A stretch of DNA of 44,556 nucleotides from an uncultured Neglectibacter sp. (GCA_904419785.1 CAJFSY010000015.1:1-44556), one strand, 5' to 3'; counted from the first letter of the stretch, positions 22,670-31,042 are shown. The notes: generated by a model from the sequence alone, not told the origin. Program-made: numbers and translations.

Positions 22670-23995
22670 TCATTGTTCCTCGGGCTGGTTCCGCAGATCC
22701 AACACCCGCTTGGCTTTGCCTTGAAAACGCTCCAAGCTCTTGGGGGAAACCAGGGTCACTCGGGTCTCCAAGCCCAGCACGCTTTTCAGCCGGTCATGTA
22801 TTTTCTTTTGCAGAGTTTGCAGCCCTCCAAAGCTTTCCAGCAAGGATGCGTCCACAAGCTCCACTTTCACTTCCAATGTATCAAGATAGTTCTTCTTTCG
22901 CACCACCAGCTGATAGTGGGGACCTACGTTCTCCATGCCTACCAGCACGCTCTCGATCTGGGACGGGAACACGTTTACGCCCTTGATAATCAGCATATCA
23001 TCGGTACGGCCCATCACTTTATCCATGCGCACATGGGTACGGCCACAGGCGCAAGGCTCGTAATTCAGCCGGGTGATATCTTTGGTCCTGTAGCGCAGCA
23101 CCGGCATACCAAGACGGGTCAAAGTGGTGACTACCAACTCGCCCACCTCTCCGGCGGATTTCTGCTCCAAAGTCTCCTGGTCGATGATTTCCGGCAAGAA
23201 CGCATCCTCGGCAAAATGCAGCCCGCACCGCAGATGGCATTCTCCCGACACGCCAGGGCCGGTCAACTCGGTCATGCCGTAGTTGTCCGTCACCGTAACG
23301 CCCAGGTTTTCCTCGATGCGTTGGCGCATTTCCTCGGTGCACCCCTCACTGCCCAAGATGCCGAATTTCAGCTTGGAATAAGCTTCCTTGGGGTAAGGGC
23401 TTTCCCGGACCAGTTCGCCCAGATACAAAGCGTAAGAAGGCGTGGCTACCAAACCGGTGACGCCGAAATCCCGCAGCATCATCAGCTGCTTCTCAGAATT
23501 CCCGGAAGATGCCGGAATCACCGTGGCGCCTACTTTTTCCAACCCAAAATGCAGCCCCAAAGCGCCTGTGAACAGGCCGTATCCAAAGGAAATTTGAATA
23601 ATATCCTCATCCGTGACGCCAGAAGCCGTAACAATACGGGCCACGAAGTCGGACCAGTTGTCAATATCCGAGCGGGTGTAAGCACCCACCGTGGGTTTCC
23701 CTGTGGTGCCCGACGAAGCGTGGATGCGCACGATCTCTTTCATGGGTACCGCCAGCATCCCGAAGGGATAGTTATCCCGGATATCATCTTTGGTGGTAAA
23801 GGGGATATATTGGATATCCGACAATGTGCGTATCTTATCCCCCGAGGTGATCCCCGCCACGCTTAAACGTTCGTGATAAAAGGGCACGTTATTATAGCAA
23901 TAGTCTACCATCCAGCGCAGCCGCCGAAGTTGCAGCTCCTCGATATCCGCCCGCTTCATGGTTTCGATGTCTTTTTGAAAAAACCTTGCTTCCAT
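22670..23995 (-). CDS. paaK: Phenylacetate-CoA ligase (second copy)
   Basis: A 441-residue ANL enzyme, clearly a paralogue of the copy at 18947-20251 but divergent. Motifs: IHASSGTTGKPTVGAYT, GYGLFTGALGLHFGLEKVG, TDNYGMTELTGPG, YRTKDITRLNYEPCACGRTHVRM and GRTDDMLIIKGVNVFPSQIE. Start ATG 23995 (MEARFFQKDIET) is favoured by AAGAAGG upstream; ATG 24022 is also in frame but has a weaker site. As first gene of the paaK-iorA-iorB-paaK-ACT cluster it probably serves a different arylacid from the other copy. Confidence 0.92.
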   Translation of the reverse strand: MEARFFQKDIETMKRADIEELQLRRLRWMVDYCYNNVPFYHERLSVAGITSGDKIRTLSDIQYIPFTTKDDIRDNYPFGMLAVPMKEIVRIHASSGTTGKPTVGAYTRSDIDNWSDFVARIVTASGVTDEDIIQISFGYGLFTGALGLHFGLEKVGATVIPASSGNSEKQLMMLRDFGVTGLVATPSYALYLGELVRESPYPKEAYSKLKFGILGSEGCTEEMRQRIEENLGVTVTDNYGMTELTGPGVSGECHLRCGLHFAEDAFLPEIIDQETLEQKSAGEVGELVVTTLTRLGMPVLRYRTKDITRLNYEPCACGRTHVRMDKVMGRTDDMLIIKGVNVFPSQIESVLVGMENVGPHYQLVVRKKNYLDTLEVKVELVDASLLESFGGLQTLQKKIHDRLKSVLGLETRVTLVSPKSLERFQGKAKRVLDLRNQPEEQ

Positions 23996-24098
23996 GGCCT
24001 TGCAAACCTTCTTTCCCGGCATGTCCCAAGGGCCTACGCCGGCTCTTTCCGCTTTAGCTTCCTGGCGCTTTAAATCAAAAAAGCGCTTTTAGGTTATT

Positions 24099-24986
24099 TT
24101 AGCGTAAATTTCCCAGGTTTGCAACACTTTTTCTGCAAGCTTCCATTTTTTCGGCCAGCCATGGCAGATGCGCCTCAAATTTAGGGCCGAAACGGTGGTC
24201 GGCACTTTTTTCAAAAGTGGTTTCGATGGTGCGCCAGGTAAATTCCGTGGCAATCTCGCAGGAAGCTTCCAATGTCATACCGTTCAGAAGCCCGCCCAGC
24301 AGCGCGGAAGCGAATAAATCGCCAGTGCCATGATAAAACCCTTCAATTCGGTCCGTAAGGAAAAGCTCCGTCCGGCCCGTTTGAGAATCGAAGCAAGCTG
24401 TGCCCAGGCTTCCCGCCTTCAGCCAAACACCGGTGAGCACCGCCATTTTCGGCCCCAGTTCACACAACCCCCGCAAAATCTCTTCCACCTGCTCCCGTGT
24501 ATAAGGACCGGGATCATAATCCCTTCCCAGCAGGTGGCAGGCCTCGGTCATATTGGGCACTACGATATCCGCTTTGCGGCAGAGACGCCCCATGCCGTCA
24601 GCCATTTCTTTGGTGTAAGTCTGATATAGCTTACCGCCGTCTCCCATGACCGGGTCAACCATAATAATCGTGTCCTTCTCCCGGAACCAGTCGAAAATCT
24701 GCTCTACCAGGCCGATCTGCCCGGCACTGCCTAAAAAACCGCTGTAAAGGGACTGAAAATGACATCCCACTTGTTTCCAATGCTCCGCCATAGGGAGCAA
24801 GTCTTCCGTAAGGTCGCGATATGTAAAACCAGTAAATCCCCCTGTATGGGTGGAAAGCACTGCCGTAGGCATGACCGAGGTCTCAACGCCACAGCAGGAA
24901 AGCACCGGCAGCGCCACTGTCAAAGAACATTTTCCCACCCCGGAAATATCGTGGATAGCCAAACAGCTCATCTCTTTATACACCAT
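24099..24986 (-). CDS. Pyridoxamine/pyridoxal kinase-like protein
   Basis: A 295-residue ribokinase-fold kinase of the PdxK/PdxY group. It begins CLAIHDISGVGKCSLTVALPVLSCCG, has MPTAVLSTHTGGF, the VDPVMGDGGKLY loop that is characteristic of pyridoxal kinases, VVPNMTEACHLLG, and the catalytic region FYHGTGDLFASALLGG (Asp in GTGD). It would phosphorylate the 5'-hydroxymethyl of pyridoxal or pyridoxamine in B6 salvage. Start ATG 24986 with AAAAGGTGGG. It has its own promoter and may read on into the second paaK gene, about 100 bp downstream. Confidence 0.88.
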   Translation of the reverse strand: MVYKEMSCLAIHDISGVGKCSLTVALPVLSCCGVETSVMPTAVLSTHTGGFTGFTYRDLTEDLLPMAEHWKQVGCHFQSLYSGFLGSAGQIGLVEQIFDWFREKDTIIMVDPVMGDGGKLYQTYTKEMADGMGRLCRKADIVVPNMTEACHLLGRDYDPGPYTREQVEEILRGLCELGPKMAVLTGVWLKAGSLGTACFDSQTGRTELFLTDRIEGFYHGTGDLFASALLGGLLNGMTLEASCEIATEFTWRTIETTFEKSADHRFGPKFEAHLPWLAEKMEACRKSVANLGNLR

Positions 24987-25053
24987 TGGTAACGTCCCAC
25001 CTTTTCTCTAGAATAATTAGTCGGATGATTTCCGCCAGAAACATAACGGAACC

Positions 25054-25082
25054 AGTGTAGTACAGCCTGCACCGATTGTCAA
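25054..25082 (-). promoter_or_regulatory. Promoter of the pyridoxamine-kinase-like gene
   Basis: On the minus strand TTGACA (25082-25077) and TACACT (25059-25054) are 17 bp apart, giving a leader of about 60 nt. Confidence 0.7.
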
Positions 25083-25165
25083 ACGAGAAATTCCTGTCCT
25101 CCGCTTAAAGCTTCTGAAAAAAGCTACAAAAGCAACGAGAAATCTTTGGTACTGGTTCTTTTATA

Positions 25166-25212
25166 GATTCTATTGCAATCGATAGGAGTTCTATTATAAT
25201 AGTAATAGAATC
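25166..25212 (+). promoter_or_regulatory. Promoter of the SLH protein gene inside an inverted repeat
   Basis: TTGCAA (25173-25178) and TATAAT (25195-25200) are 16 bp apart. The promoter is bracketed by GATTCTATT (25166-25174) and its exact inverse AATAGAATC (25204-25212), which could be an operator pair. Confidence 0.6.
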
Positions 25213-25281
25213 GCAGGAACAAAACGCAAAAAAGTAGGTATATTGCTATATCTACTGAGTTCAAAAGGAGGTTTGAGTATA

Positions 25282-26643
25282 ATGAAAAAGAGCGTGTTTC
25301 GAAAAGCGTTGTGCACACTGATGTCGGCGCTGTTTTTTTGCTGTTCCCTGCCTATAGGGGCCGCAGCGTCTTGGAAAAACCCCTTCCAAGATGTAAAGGA
25401 AACAGACTGGTTTTATTCCCATGTGTCCCATGTGGTGAAGGAAGGATATTTCGCTGGCACCTCCTCTACCACCTTCTCCCCAGAGGCTGAGATGACCCGG
25501 GGCATGTTCGTCACTGCCTTGGCTAACCGGGAAAAGATAGATCGGTCACGGTATCCCGGCAGCCGCTTTCAAGATGTGGAACCAGACGCCTGGTACGCTC
25601 CGGCCATTCAATGGGCAGCGTCCTGGGGAGTGGTCAGCGGCATGGGAACCCAAAAATTCACTTTCGACACGCCCACCTTGGAGCATTTCGAACCCAACAC
25701 ACCGTTATCCCGGCAGGATGCTGCGGTGATACTCATGGCCTATTGTAAAAACTTAGGGAGTTCAACTGAGTTGCCGGGCAGCAGTTTGGAAGCCTTCCCC
25801 GACAGCGGGGATGTGGCTCTTTACGCTATGATCGCTATGGAATGGGCCGTAGAAAGCGGGCTGCTTTCCGGCAGTGACGGGAAACTCCTGCCCCGGAAAA
25901 CTTTGACCAGGGCCCAGGCGGCCGCGCTGCTGAACAGCCTGGACCGCTGCTACCCCGAAGGATCGGCGGCATTTGGCAACAGCCCGGTAGGAATCTCCTT
26001 AGCGGAGAAGTTCACCTCCGGGGACACCACCTACACCTACCACATTCCCCTTATCCAGCTGGAAGGGGTCAACACCGACGCCTTGAATGCGGAAATCTCT
26101 CAAACCTACGCACAAACCCTCAATCAGGCTGTCAATAGCATTAGCCAAGGTTACCCTCCGATTTGCAGTGAAATCGGCTACTTCTGGAACGTATACAAAG
26201 ACGTGCTTTCCCTGGTCACCTGGGACTATCTCAACTCTTTCTATGAGTTCCATGTGTGGAACGTGGATATGACCACCGGACAGGTTTTGGACAGCCGGGA
26301 ACTGTTGGAGCGCGCCGGGTATCAGGAGGACGCATACACAGAAGCCGCCGAAACAGCCCTGAACCGGGCTTTTGATGAGTGGTTGCAGGTTCGCGGACCG
26401 CTGCCCGCTGAACAGGAACAGGCGCTGCGGGAACGGACGTTGCTCCCGGCCAACTGCGGGCTCGATGATTGGGAGCTGCCCCTGGATGAATCCACTTTCA
26501 TCTCCATGAAGGGAAATCAACTGTTCCTGGGCAACCCCTACGGCGAATTTTGGATGATCGGCTGTGTCTGGCACGACGTTGGCTCTGAGCGGCGTCATGT
26601 GGCCCTCCCGCTGAACCTTTACAGCGAACCCATTGCTAATTAA
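25282..26643 (+). CDS. Secreted surface protein with SLH domains and a DUF3298-like C-terminus
   Basis: A 453-residue exported protein. ATG 25282 follows AAAGGAGG. A signal peptide (MKKSVFRKALCTLMSALFFCC...GAAA, cut near residue 28) precedes three S-layer-homology-type repeats: NPFQDVKETDWFYSHVSHVVKEGYF..., SRFQDVEPDAWYAPAIQWAASWGVV, and PDSGDVALYAMIAMEWAVESGLL, spanning about residues 33-215; these anchor proteins to pyruvylated cell-wall polymers. Residues about 230-450 resemble the DUF3298/RsiV-type domain (YTYHIPLIQLEGVN, SFYEFHVWNVDMTTGQVLDSREL, FWMIGCVWHD). Function beyond wall attachment is unknown. A promoter with inverted repeats precedes it and a terminator follows, so it is monocistronic. 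Confidence 0.88.
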   Translation: MKKSVFRKALCTLMSALFFCCSLPIGAAASWKNPFQDVKETDWFYSHVSHVVKEGYFAGTSSTTFSPEAEMTRGMFVTALANREKIDRSRYPGSRFQDVEPDAWYAPAIQWAASWGVVSGMGTQKFTFDTPTLEHFEPNTPLSRQDAAVILMAYCKNLGSSTELPGSSLEAFPDSGDVALYAMIAMEWAVESGLLSGSDGKLLPRKTLTRAQAAALLNSLDRCYPEGSAAFGNSPVGISLAEKFTSGDTTYTYHIPLIQLEGVNTDALNAEISQTYAQTLNQAVNSISQGYPPICSEIGYFWNVYKDVLSLVTWDYLNSFYEFHVWNVDMTTGQVLDSRELLERAGYQEDAYTEAAETALNRAFDEWLQVRGPLPAEQEQALRERTLLPANCGLDDWELPLDESTFISMKGNQLFLGNPYGEFWMIGCVWHDVGSERRHVALPLNLYSEPIAN

Positions 26644-26658
26644 ACCGCACTTTTTTTG

Positions 26659-26688
26659 AAAGGCTGCCGGGAGACCGGCGGCCTTTTT
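26659..26688 (+). terminator. Terminator of the SLH protein gene
   Basis: AAAGGC-TGCCGG (26659-26670) pairs with CCGGCG-GCCTTT (26675-26686) with one mismatch, loop GAGA, followed by a T-run. Confidence 0.8.
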
Positions 26689-26717
26689 CTTTTCCATACC
26701 AGCCTTAAAACAAGGGA

Positions 26718-26746
26718 TTTACAAACAAAAAGAAAAATGGTAGACT
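26718..26746 (+). promoter_or_regulatory. Promoter for the small membrane peptide and possibly metG
   Basis: TTTACA (26718-26723) and TAGACT (26741-26746) are 17 bp apart. No terminator was seen between here and metG, so the transcript may carry the three repeats in its leader. Confidence 0.5.
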
Positions 26747-26798
26747 ATATAGTAATTATCGGTTTTTGGGAAACTCTACCCCTGAAAGGATGGACGGT

Positions 26799-26906
26799 AT
26801 GAAAGGCTACAACGACAAAGGCAGAAAATTGTTTGTCCGGATCACCGCGGCGGTTTTGGCTGTATTGATGGTAGCCACTGTGTTTTCCGCACTGATTTTC
26901 CGCTAG
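26799..26906 (+). CDS. 35-residue single-pass membrane peptide
   Basis: ATG 26799 with AAAGGA 8 nt upstream starts 35 codons ending at TAG 26906. The first 14 residues are polar and basic (MKGYNDKGRKLFVR), the rest is one hydrophobic helix ending in SALIFR. It resembles the many tiny DUF4044-like membrane proteins of Firmicutes but is too short to assign. It lies directly before the tandem repeats and metG. Confidence 0.6.
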   Translation: MKGYNDKGRKLFVRITAAVLAVLMVATVFSALIFR

Positions 26907-27170
26907 GGGGTTGCACCCCAGGCATGTCGAGAAGTCAGCTTTCTAAGAAACGTTGTAACTCGCTGCCCGACTGTTAATAAAGTCTACTTTTATAAACGCT
27001 CAGGGGTTGCACCCCAGGCATGTCGGGAAGTCAGCTTTCTAAGAAGCGTTGTAACTCGCTGCCCGACTGTTAACAAAGTTTACTTTTATAAACGCTCAGG
27101 GGTTGCACCCCAGGCGTGTCGGGAAGTCTGCTTTCTAAAGAAACGTTGTAACTCACTGCCAGGCTGCAAA
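26907..27170 (+). repeat. Three tandem copies of a 96-bp unit upstream of metG
   Basis: Units start at 26907, 27003 and 27099, each with GGGGTTGCACCCC, a 5-bp-stem hairpin. Units 1 and 2 are both 96 bp and differ at only four positions; unit 3 is more diverged and loses similarity after about 70 bp. Within a unit GTCGGG pairs with CCCGAC and an inner CAGC with GCTG, so each copy can fold into a two-part RNA structure. The array starts right after the small-peptide stop and ends 30 bp before the metG start. It lacks the T-box sequence and the known SAM-riboswitch features, so it is not an obvious known regulator of metG. Confidence 0.85.
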
Positions 27171-27203
27171 TTAAGTTCCAGGTGAAAATGGAGGGTTTTG
27201 AAA

Positions 27204-29162
27204 TTGAGCAACAAGGGAAAGTATTATCTCACCACAGCCATCGCTTACACATCCGGTAAGCCTCACATCGGCAACGTGTATGAAATCGTCTTGGCGGACA
27301 GCATCGCCCGCTTCAAGCGAATGGAAGGCTACGATGTGTTTTTCCAGACCGGCACCGACGAGCACGGCCAGAAAAACGAGCTGAAAGCAGAAGCGGAAGG
27401 CGTAACCCCTAAGGAGTTTGTGGATAAGGTGGCTGCCATCATCAAGGGCCAGTTCGACTTGATGAACGTCTCCTACGACCACTTCATCCGCACCACCGAC
27501 GACTACCACGAGCGTGAAGTCCAGAAGATCTTCAAGAAGCTTTACGACCAGGGTGACATCTACAAGGGCGCTTATGAAGGCCTGTACTGCACCCCCTGCG
27601 AAAGCTTCTGGACCGAAAGTCAGCTCATCGACGGCAAATGCCCCGACTGCGGCCGGGAAGTCCATCCCGCCAAGGAGGAGGCCTACTTCTTCAAAATGAG
27701 CAAATACGCCCAGCGCCTTATCGACCACATCAACGCCCATCCGGAATTCATCCAGCCTGTGGCCCGGAAAAACGAGATGATGAACAACTTCCTGCTGCCC
27801 GGTTTGCAGGACCTGTGCGTATCCCGGACCTCCTTCAAGTGGGGCATCCCCGTGGATTTCGATCCCAAGCATGTGGTCTATGTCTGGCTGGACGCTTTGA
27901 CCAACTATATCACCGGCATCGGCTACCACTGCGACGAGGAAAGCACGGAACAGTTCAACAAACTGTGGCCCGCTGACCTGCATTTGATTGGAAAGGATAT
28001 CATCCGTTTCCACACCATTTACTGGCCCATCTTCCTGATGGCGCTGGATCTCCCCCTGCCTAAGCAGGTGTTCGGCCACCCCTGGCTGCTGATGAACGGC
28101 GGCAAGATGAGCAAGTCCAAGGGCAACATCATCTATGCCGACGACCTGGTGGATATGTTCGGTGTAGACGCTGTGCGGTATTTCCTGCTTCATGAGATGC
28201 CCTATGACAACGACGGCAACCTGACCTGGGAACTGGTCTGCGAGCGGACAAACTCCGACCTGGCCAACACCTTGGGCAACCTGGTGAACCGGACCATCTC
28301 CATGAGCAACAAATATTTTGACGGCGTGGTACAAGACACCGGCACCGCCGAAGCTGTGGACGATGACTTGAAGGCTGTAGCTGCTGCTTGCCGGGATAAG
28401 GTCGCGGCGAAAATGGCCGATTTGAAAGTGGCCGACGCCATTACAGAAATTTTCACCTTGTTCAAACGGTGCAACAAATATATTGACGAAACCATGCCCT
28501 GGGTGCTGGCGAAGTCTGAGGAAAGCAAGCCCCGTCTGGCTACGGTGCTTTACAATCTGGTAGACTGCATCTGTCTGGGCACTTCCCTGCTCTATCCCTT
28601 CATGCCCGACACCTGCGAAAATATTTTCCGCCAGCTGAACACTCAAACCCGCGATTGGGACGATCTGACAAAAACCGGATTGTATCCCAGCGGGAACAAA
28701 GTCACCGAAAAACCGGAAATTCTCTTTGCCCGGCTGGACGTGGACGAAGTGATGGACAAAGTGGCTGCTATGGAAGAAGCCCGCAAACCTCAGCCTGACA
28801 TTGAAATCGAGCCCCTCCTCAACGAGCCGGTGGATTTCGATACTTTCTGCAAGTGTGATTTCCGGGCGGTAAAGGTAAAGGCCTGCGAAGCTGTGAAAAA
28901 GAGCCAGAAGCTGCTGCGCTTCACTCTGGATGACGGCACCGGCACTGACCGGCAGATCCTTTCGGGCATCCACAAATGGTATGAGCCGGAGGATTTGATC
29001 GGCAAGACTTTGGTGGCTATCGTGAACCTGCCGCCTCGGAAGATGATGGGCCTGGAAAGCTGCGGTATGCTTTTGTCCGCGGTGCACACAGAAAAGGGTG
29101 AGGAATGCCTGCATCTGATGATGGTGGACGACAGCATCCCCGCAGGCGCTAAACTCTGCTAA
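27204..29162 (+). CDS. metG: Methionyl-tRNA synthetase
   Basis: A 652-residue class I synthetase. TTG 27204 is preferred over TTG 27198, since GGAGGG is then 8 nt away. The HIGH-type motif is GKPHIGN (about residues 18-24), the zinc knuckle CTPC...CPDC lies near residues 128-150, and the KMSKS motif is GGKMSKSKGN (about 299-308). The anticodon-binding helices follow, and the last 110 residues are a tRNA-binding EMAP/OB-fold domain (CDFRAVKVKACE; PPRKMMGLESCGMLL), as in the longer bacterial form of about 650 aa. It charges tRNA-Met in the cytoplasm. The tandem repeats lie in its leader. tatD follows 91 bp downstream. Confidence 0.97.
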   Translation: MSNKGKYYLTTAIAYTSGKPHIGNVYEIVLADSIARFKRMEGYDVFFQTGTDEHGQKNELKAEAEGVTPKEFVDKVAAIIKGQFDLMNVSYDHFIRTTDDYHEREVQKIFKKLYDQGDIYKGAYEGLYCTPCESFWTESQLIDGKCPDCGREVHPAKEEAYFFKMSKYAQRLIDHINAHPEFIQPVARKNEMMNNFLLPGLQDLCVSRTSFKWGIPVDFDPKHVVYVWLDALTNYITGIGYHCDEESTEQFNKLWPADLHLIGKDIIRFHTIYWPIFLMALDLPLPKQVFGHPWLLMNGGKMSKSKGNIIYADDLVDMFGVDAVRYFLLHEMPYDNDGNLTWELVCERTNSDLANTLGNLVNRTISMSNKYFDGVVQDTGTAEAVDDDLKAVAAACRDKVAAKMADLKVADAITEIFTLFKRCNKYIDETMPWVLAKSEESKPRLATVLYNLVDCICLGTSLLYPFMPDTCENIFRQLNTQTRDWDDLTKTGLYPSGNKVTEKPEILFARLDVDEVMDKVAAMEEARKPQPDIEIEPLLNEPVDFDTFCKCDFRAVKVKACEAVKKSQKLLRFTLDDGTGTDRQILSGIHKWYEPEDLIGKTLVAIVNLPPRKMMGLESCGMLLSAVHTEKGEECLHLMMVDDSIPAGAKLC

Positions 29163-29253
29163 ACCTGCTTTTTCAGAGGGGGCATTGGACATGGTCGGGA
29201 ATATTATCATGTCGGTGTGTATGTGGAAAAATTGAGAAAAGGTACAGAAAACA

Positions 29254-30027
29254 ATGATACATTCCATTTTCGATTCTCACGCCCATTATGACGACGAGCA
29301 GTTCGACGAGGACCGTGAGCAGCTTTTGGGCTGGGTACTGCAAGAAAAAGGCGTTACCGGAATCATCAACATGGGCGCGGACCTTAAAAGCTCCCAAACC
29401 ACTTTGGAGCTCACCCGCCGGTACGATTATATCTTTGGGGGAGCGGGCGTCCATCCGGAATGTGCCCGGGACCTGCCGGAGGATTGGCTGGCACAGCTGC
29501 AAAGCATTTTAAGAGAGCCGAAGATCGTTGCCGTAGGAGAGATCGGCCTGGATTATCACTGGCTGGACGAATGCCCCAAAGACCGCCAGAAGGAAGTGTT
29601 TGCCGCTCAGCTGGAGCTGGCTCAAAAACTGGCGATGCCTGTGGTGATCCACGACCGGGAAGCCCATGGGGACGTTTTGGAATTTTTGCAGCAATATAAA
29701 CCTGCGGGCGTGGTACACTGTTTCTCAGGAAGCTGGGAAACCGCCCGGGAGATCCTCAAGCTGGGAATGTATATCGGGCTGGGAGGCGTCGTTACCTTTA
29801 AAAACGCCCGCCACGCGGTGGAGGTAGCGGAGAAAGTCCCCTTAGAGCGGCTTTTGCTGGAAACTGACGCCCCTTACATGGCGCCAGTGCCTTACCGCGG
29901 AAAACGCAACGACTCTTCCCTCATCGCTTTTGTGGCGGAAAAAATCGGTGAATTGCGTGGGATCGACCCTCAAGCGGTGCTGGATATCACCGCTGAAAAC
30001 TCCCGCAAACTTTTTGGGATCGCATGA
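29254..30027 (+). CDS. tatD: TatD-family metal-dependent DNase/hydrolase
   Basis: A 257-residue TIM-barrel amidohydrolase. Metal ligands are visible in FDSHAHYDDEQFDEDR (HxH after the first strand), VGEIGLDYHWLDECP (Glu), VVIHDREA and VVHCFSGSWETA (His residues), and LLLETDAPYMAP (Asp). Length is normal (about 255-260). TatD proteins are Mg-dependent 3'-5' exonucleases implicated in DNA repair. The metG-tatD order is common in Firmicutes; here a radical SAM gene follows 15 bp later, forming the known TatD-linked pair. Confidence 0.95.
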   Translation: MIHSIFDSHAHYDDEQFDEDREQLLGWVLQEKGVTGIINMGADLKSSQTTLELTRRYDYIFGGAGVHPECARDLPEDWLAQLQSILREPKIVAVGEIGLDYHWLDECPKDRQKEVFAAQLELAQKLAMPVVIHDREAHGDVLEFLQQYKPAGVVHCFSGSWETAREILKLGMYIGLGGVVTFKNARHAVEVAEKVPLERLLLETDAPYMAPVPYRGKRNDSSLIAFVAEKIGELRGIDPQAVLDITAENSRKLFGIA

Positions 30028-30042
30028 GAAAGGATTGGCAGT

Positions 30043-30669
30043 ATGGAACAAAATAAGTATGGCGCGGCCATCACCTATGAGTATGAAAAAAACCTCTATG
30101 TGAACATGACCAACGAGTGCTGCAACAGCTGCGATTTCTGCTTGCGGCAGAACAGTTCAGGCAGCCTCTACTCAGATAACCTGTGGTATCAGGGCGGTGA
30201 GCCTACAAAAGAGGAGATCTGGGAAGAACTTCTGCGCAGTGATATGAACCGCTACAATGAAGTTGTGTTCTGCGGCTATGGCGAGCCCGCCTGCCGCTGG
30301 GACGACATGATGTGGTTGTGCGATCAAATAAAAGCTCATGGATCCCATTTTATCCGCATCAATACCAACGGCCTGGCCAACTTGATCACCGGCCGCAACG
30401 CCGCTTTGGAACTGGACGGCCGGGTAGACGCTGTTTCTGTCAGCTTGAACGCCAGCACGCCCGAAGGGTATGACGCCATTTGCCACAGCAAGTTCGGCAT
30501 GGACGCTTTGCCCGCTATTCTGCGCTTTACTGCTTCCGCCGTGCTTAACGTCCCGCATGTGCGCATGACTGTTGTGAGCACCATGCCCAAGGAGGAAATC
30601 GACCAGTGTAAGCGGATTTGCGAAAGCATCGGCGCCGATTTCCACGTTCGGGAGTACATCGATCAATAA
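30043..30669 (+). CDS. TatD-linked radical SAM protein
   Basis: A 208-residue radical SAM enzyme, short for the superfamily. The cluster motif is CCNSCDFC (CX3CX2C, about residues 24-31) in MTNECCNSCDFCLRQ. Further barrel features are VVFCGYGEPACRW (the GGE-like SAM-binding position), IRINTNGLANL and VSVSLNA. It corresponds to the small family always found beside TatD in Firmicutes and other anaerobes (TIGR04038 as recalled). The substrate is not known. ATG 30043 with AAAGGA upstream is 15 bp after tatD, so the two are co-expressed, and a terminator follows its stop. Confidence 0.9.
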   Translation: MEQNKYGAAITYEYEKNLYVNMTNECCNSCDFCLRQNSSGSLYSDNLWYQGGEPTKEEIWEELLRSDMNRYNEVVFCGYGEPACRWDDMMWLCDQIKAHGSHFIRINTNGLANLITGRNAALELDGRVDAVSVSLNASTPEGYDAICHSKFGMDALPAILRFTASAVLNVPHVRMTVVSTMPKEEIDQCKRICESIGADFHVREYIDQ

Positions 30670-30670
30670 A

Positions 30671-30706
30671 AAAAAGTCCGTGGGCCTCTATGCTCACGGA
30701 CTTTTT
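30671..30706. terminator. Terminator shared by the radical SAM and XRE genes
   Basis: AAAAAGTCCGTG (30671-30682) and CACGGACTTTTT (30695-30706) form a perfect 12-bp stem. A- and T-runs on both sides make it bidirectional between convergent genes. Confidence 0.85.
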
Positions 30707-30720
30707 CGTTTGGGCACAGC

Positions 30721-30942
30721 TTACCGGAAAAACTCTTCCATAGTTCGGTGATACAGCTGGGAAAGCTGATACAGGTCTACAACGCCGGGGGTTGTTTTTC
30801 CGGTTTCATAATAAGTGTAGGTGGCCCGGTTTATCCCTAACCACTGGGCAATTTCCTGCTGGGAATAGTGCGCCTCGGTACGGAAGCGTCTCAGGTTTTC
30901 CCGCAAATTTTTTCGCAGCTGTTCTCCACAAATATTTTCCAT
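30721..30942 (-). CDS. Small XRE-family HTH regulator
   Basis: A 73-residue protein that is almost only an HTH domain: RRFRTEAHYSQQEIAQWLGINRATYTYYETGKTTPGVVDLYQLSQLY fits the Xre/Cro fold. ATG 30942 with AAAGGGG is chosen; the frame is open far upstream but those codons lie in the promoter region. It is divergent from a 65-aa ribbon-helix-helix-like protein, and the region between holds a perfect inverted repeat that could be its operator. The pair may be a small regulatory switch; no toxin-like gene is next to it. Confidence 0.88.
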   Translation of the reverse strand: MENICGEQLRKNLRENLRRFRTEAHYSQQEIAQWLGINRATYTYYETGKTTPGVVDLYQLSQLYHRTMEEFFR

Positions 30943-30997
30943 CCCACACACCCCTTTACGCCGCCAGATTACCACAAATTTCCATATACTTTCAACC

Positions 30998-31042
30998 TTG
31001 CAATAAGGTAGCACAAAACTGCAATACCAAGTAATATTGCAG
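30998..31042. promoter_or_regulatory. Putative operator between the XRE and RHH genes
   Basis: CTGCAATA (31019-31026) and TATTGCAG (31035-31042) are a perfect inverted repeat with an 8-bp gap. A further half site TTGCAATA lies at 30998-31005. A TATAAT for the plus-strand gene follows at about 31079-31084. Confidence 0.6.

Noticed and set aside
26907-27170. CRISPR array
   Set aside because: The unit is a contiguous 96-bp tandem repeat without alternating short repeats and unique spacers, and there are no cas genes.
26907-27203. T-box or SAM riboswitch in front of metG
   Set aside because: The T-box sequence GGGTGGNACCGCG, a terminator with T-run and the SAM-I core are all missing; GGGGTTGCACCCC only looks superficially similar.
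27171-29267. 698-codon minus-strand frame opposite metG
   Set aside because: It is antisense to a highly conserved synthetase; its open length results from codon usage in metG and it has no recognisable motifs.
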